A stretch of DNA of 64,000 nt from Leucobacter aridicollis (GTDB lineage: Bacteria; Actinomycetota; Actinomycetes; Actinomycetales; Microbacteriaceae). The stretch is taken from positions 1,302,001-1,366,000 of the forward strand of contig NZ_JACCBD010000001.1 of the NCBI RefSeq assembly GCF_013409595.1, written 5' to 3'. Shown one piece after another: positions 62,241-64,000 of the stretch. A program made the position numbers and the translations under genes. A model generated the notes under the pieces. That model did not search any database and was not told where the DNA came from. It saw only the letters and a list, made by a program, of their open reading frames with translations. How positions within the stretch are numbered: position 1 is the stretch's first letter; the number at the start of each line of letters is the position of its first letter.

Positions 62241-63392
62241 ATGGAGAACTACAGTCTGAACGAGGAGGAGCTGCAGCTCGCCCAGATGGTGCGCGAGTTC
62301 GCTGACGAGGTGGTGGCGCCCGTCTCGTACGAGGCTGACCGCACCCACACCCTCCCGCTCGACATCGTCGCGCAGATGGGCGACATGGGCCTGTTCGGGC
62401 TCCCGTTCCCCGAAGACGTCGGCGGTCAGGGAGGCGACTACTTCGCGCTCTGCCTCGCGATTGAGGCGCTCGCGCGGGTCGACCAGTCGATCGCGATCAC
62501 GCTTGAGGCCGGGGTGAGCCTCGGAGCGATGCCGATCTTCCGCTTCGGTACCGCCGAGCAGAAGGCGGAGCTGCTGCCCGACCTGCTCGCGGGCCGGGCA
62601 CTCGCGGGCTTCGGCCTGACCGAGCCTGAGGCTGGATCGGACGCCGGCGCGACCCGCACCACCGCGCGCCTCGAGAACGGCGAGTGGGTCATCAACGGCT
62701 CGAAGCAGTTCATCACGAACTCCGGCACCGACATCACGAAGTTCGTCACCGTCACCGCCGTCACCGGCGAGAACAACGGCCGGAAGGAACTCTCGACGAT
62801 CATCGTGCCGAGCGGCACCCCCGGCTTCACCGTGGAGCCCGCGTACGACAAGGTCGGCTGGAATGCGTCAGACACGCACGCGCTCACCTTCAACGACGTT
62901 CGGGTGCCCGAAGCTAACCTGCTGGGCGAGCGCGGCCGCGGCTTCGCGAACTTCCTGCACACCCTCGACGAGGGGCGCATCGCCGTCGCGGCGCTCGCGA
63001 CCGGCGCGGCGGAGGGGTGCCTCGAGCAGGCGATCGACTACGCCGGCAAGCGACACGTGTTCGGTGAGCCGCTGAAGACTCGGCAGCACATTCAGTTCAT
63101 GATCGCCCGCATGCAGCTGCGCGTGCACAACGCGAAGCTCTCCTGGCACCACGCGGCGCGCCTCTGCGCCGAGGGCAAGCCGTTCAAGACCGAGGCCGCG
63201 ATCGCAAAGCTCACCGCCTCGGACGCCGCGATGGACAACGCTCGCGACGCGACGCAGATCTTCGGCGGCAACGGGTTCATGAACGAATTCCCGGTTGCGC
63301 GCCACTACCGCGATTCGAAGATCCTCGAGATCGGCGAGGGCACCAACGAGGTGCAGCTGCTCGTTATCGCCCGCTCGCTGGGTCTCGCGTAG
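62241..63392 (+). CDS. Acyl-CoA dehydrogenase
   Basis: 383 aa FAD enzyme of beta-oxidation. Signature FGLTEPEAGSDAGATRTTA (FAD contact), VINGSKQFITNSG, and the C-terminal signature QIFGGNGFMNEFPVARHYRDSKILEIGEGTNEVQ, whose Glu in YRDSK..EIGEGTNE is the usual catalytic-base position in short/medium-chain enzymes. ATG 62241 with GAAGGAA upstream; a TTG directly before it is possible. A strong terminator follows at 63422. Confidence 0.94.
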   Translation: MENYSLNEEELQLAQMVREFADEVVAPVSYEADRTHTLPLDIVAQMGDMGLFGLPFPEDVGGQGGDYFALCLAIEALARVDQSIAITLEAGVSLGAMPIFRFGTAEQKAELLPDLLAGRALAGFGLTEPEAGSDAGATRTTARLENGEWVINGSKQFITNSGTDITKFVTVTAVTGENNGRKELSTIIVPSGTPGFTVEPAYDKVGWNASDTHALTFNDVRVPEANLLGERGRGFANFLHTLDEGRIAVAALATGAAEGCLEQAIDYAGKRHVFGEPLKTRQHIQFMIARMQLRVHNAKLSWHHAARLCAEGKPFKTEAAIAKLTASDAAMDNARDATQIFGGNGFMNEFPVARHYRDSKILEIGEGTNEVQLLVIARSLGLA

Positions 63393-63421
63393 GTCACGCG
63401 CCGACAGGCATCTGCCGGCAC

Positions 63422-63460
63422 GCACCCCGTCCCGCCCGGACCACGGGCGCGACGGGGTGC
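63422..63460 (+). terminator. Hairpin terminator of the acyl-CoA dehydrogenase gene
   Basis: GCACCCCGTC (63422-63431) pairs with GACGGGGTGC (63451-63460). CGCCCG (63433-63438) and CGGGCG (63444-63449) extend the stem past one C-C mismatch, with a 5-nt loop. A TTTT follows at 63466. It starts 29 bp after the stop codon. Confidence 0.88.
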
Positions 63461-63566
63461 TCGCGTTTTGGCTGCAGTCAGGGGTGGCCCCTGCGGCCGT
63501 CTCGGGGCCCGCTCTAGGATGGGTACGAGCCAGCCGCACGAACGATCGCGGCAGAACGGGGCCTTC

Positions 63567-63992
63567 ATGCGCATCGCCAAGACGACAGACACCGGTTCGG
63601 TGGGTGACGTCTACGCGCTCGCTGACGAGCTCCTGGCCGACGCCGAGCAGTTTCAGCGGGCCACGGCGGCCGTGCCCGGCGAACTCTTCATCGCGTTCCG
63701 CTCGCTGCCGCGAGAGTACGGCCGCAGATCCACCGTGCGATACGTGTCGGCTGACGATGTCCTCTACCTCGACGTCGCGGTCGCGGAAGAGGACATCGCC
63801 GAGCTGACATTCGACGAGCAGCGGGACCTGCTTCGATCCGAACTCCGTGCGCTGGTGCAGCGCGGCGTGCGATCGCGCACCGCGGGGTGGAGCCGCGCGC
63901 AGAGGCACACGATCAACAGCGCATTCGAGGCCCTGTTGAGCGGCACCGACGCCGCTCCTGGCGACGGCGTTCTCGCAGATACCCCGACATAA
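63567..63992 (+). CDS. Unrecognised small soluble protein
   Basis: 141 aa from ATG 63567. No transmembrane segment or known motif. Predicted mixed alpha/beta: a helix (YALADELLADAEQFQRATAAV), strands (STVRYVSADDVLYLDVAVAE), then a helix with FDEQRDLLRSELRALVQRG and a basic stretch RSRTAGWSRAQRH. Codon bias is typical of the genome, so it is likely real. A TAGGAT -10-like element is near 63514. The start could lie further upstream in frame (63468). Confidence 0.6.
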   Translation: MRIAKTTDTGSVGDVYALADELLADAEQFQRATAAVPGELFIAFRSLPREYGRRSTVRYVSADDVLYLDVAVAEEDIAELTFDEQRDLLRSELRALVQRGVRSRTAGWSRAQRHTINSAFEALLSGTDAAPGDGVLADTPT

Positions 63993-64000
63993 CGGGGTGA

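Overview
This is a gene-dense, high-GC window, very probably from an actinomycete of the Microbacteriaceae type, with Leucobacter as the nearest guess. The guess rests on coding style, IrtAB-type siderophore transporters, DtxR/IdeR-like iron boxes, a coupled Asp23/ECF sigma cluster and frequent GTG starts. No database search was possible. I see no rRNA, tRNA or CRISPR array.

Layout. 0.2-6.8 kb (minus strand): a peptide/nickel-type ABC importer (lipoprotein, two permeases, one double-ATPase protein) behind an HSL-family esterase. 7.4-10.4 kb: MarR regulator, DUF3105 and DUF305 membrane-anchored proteins, and a membrane-anchored VOC protein. 10.4-23.2 kb: an iron/siderophore block with binding protein plus two FecCD permeases (no ATPase nearby), a TetR regulator, a divergent pair of TMD-NBD ABC proteins, an esterase, and an IrtA-IrtB pair with the siderophore-interacting domain fused to IrtA. 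23.4-31.4 kb: lipid and CoA metabolism (3-hydroxyacyl-CoA dehydrogenase, acyl-CoA ligase, MaoC, MFS) with two TetR regulators and palindromic operators, plus NAD(P)HX dehydratase and an anchored hydrolase.

31.4-40.7 kb: a second iron block with SIP plus binding protein, three AraC regulators, then SIP plus two ABC half-transporters whose nucleotide sites are strikingly asymmetric. Four iron boxes (about 14.14, 18.61, 34.33 and 36.22 kb) tie both blocks to one iron repressor. 40.8-44.4 kb: eight coupled genes of an Asp23/Gls24 envelope-stress cluster with an embedded ECF sigma factor. 44.5-47.5 kb: a CstR-regulated persulfide-detoxification operon with two tiny Cys-rich proteins.

47.5-55 kb is an accessory zone: a 3'-end duplication of the cstR gene bracketing small membrane genes, a YefM/YoeB module, an ABC-2 exporter, an MntA/HepT module, and a D-Ala-D-Ala ligase-like gene. 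55-59.3 kb is a lower-GC block: MarR regulator, polar-amino-acid ABC importer and aldo/keto reductase under a promoter with a perfect 16-bp palindrome. 59.5-64 kb returns to beta-oxidation genes (acyl-CoA ligase, GAF-LuxR regulator, acyl-CoA dehydrogenase).
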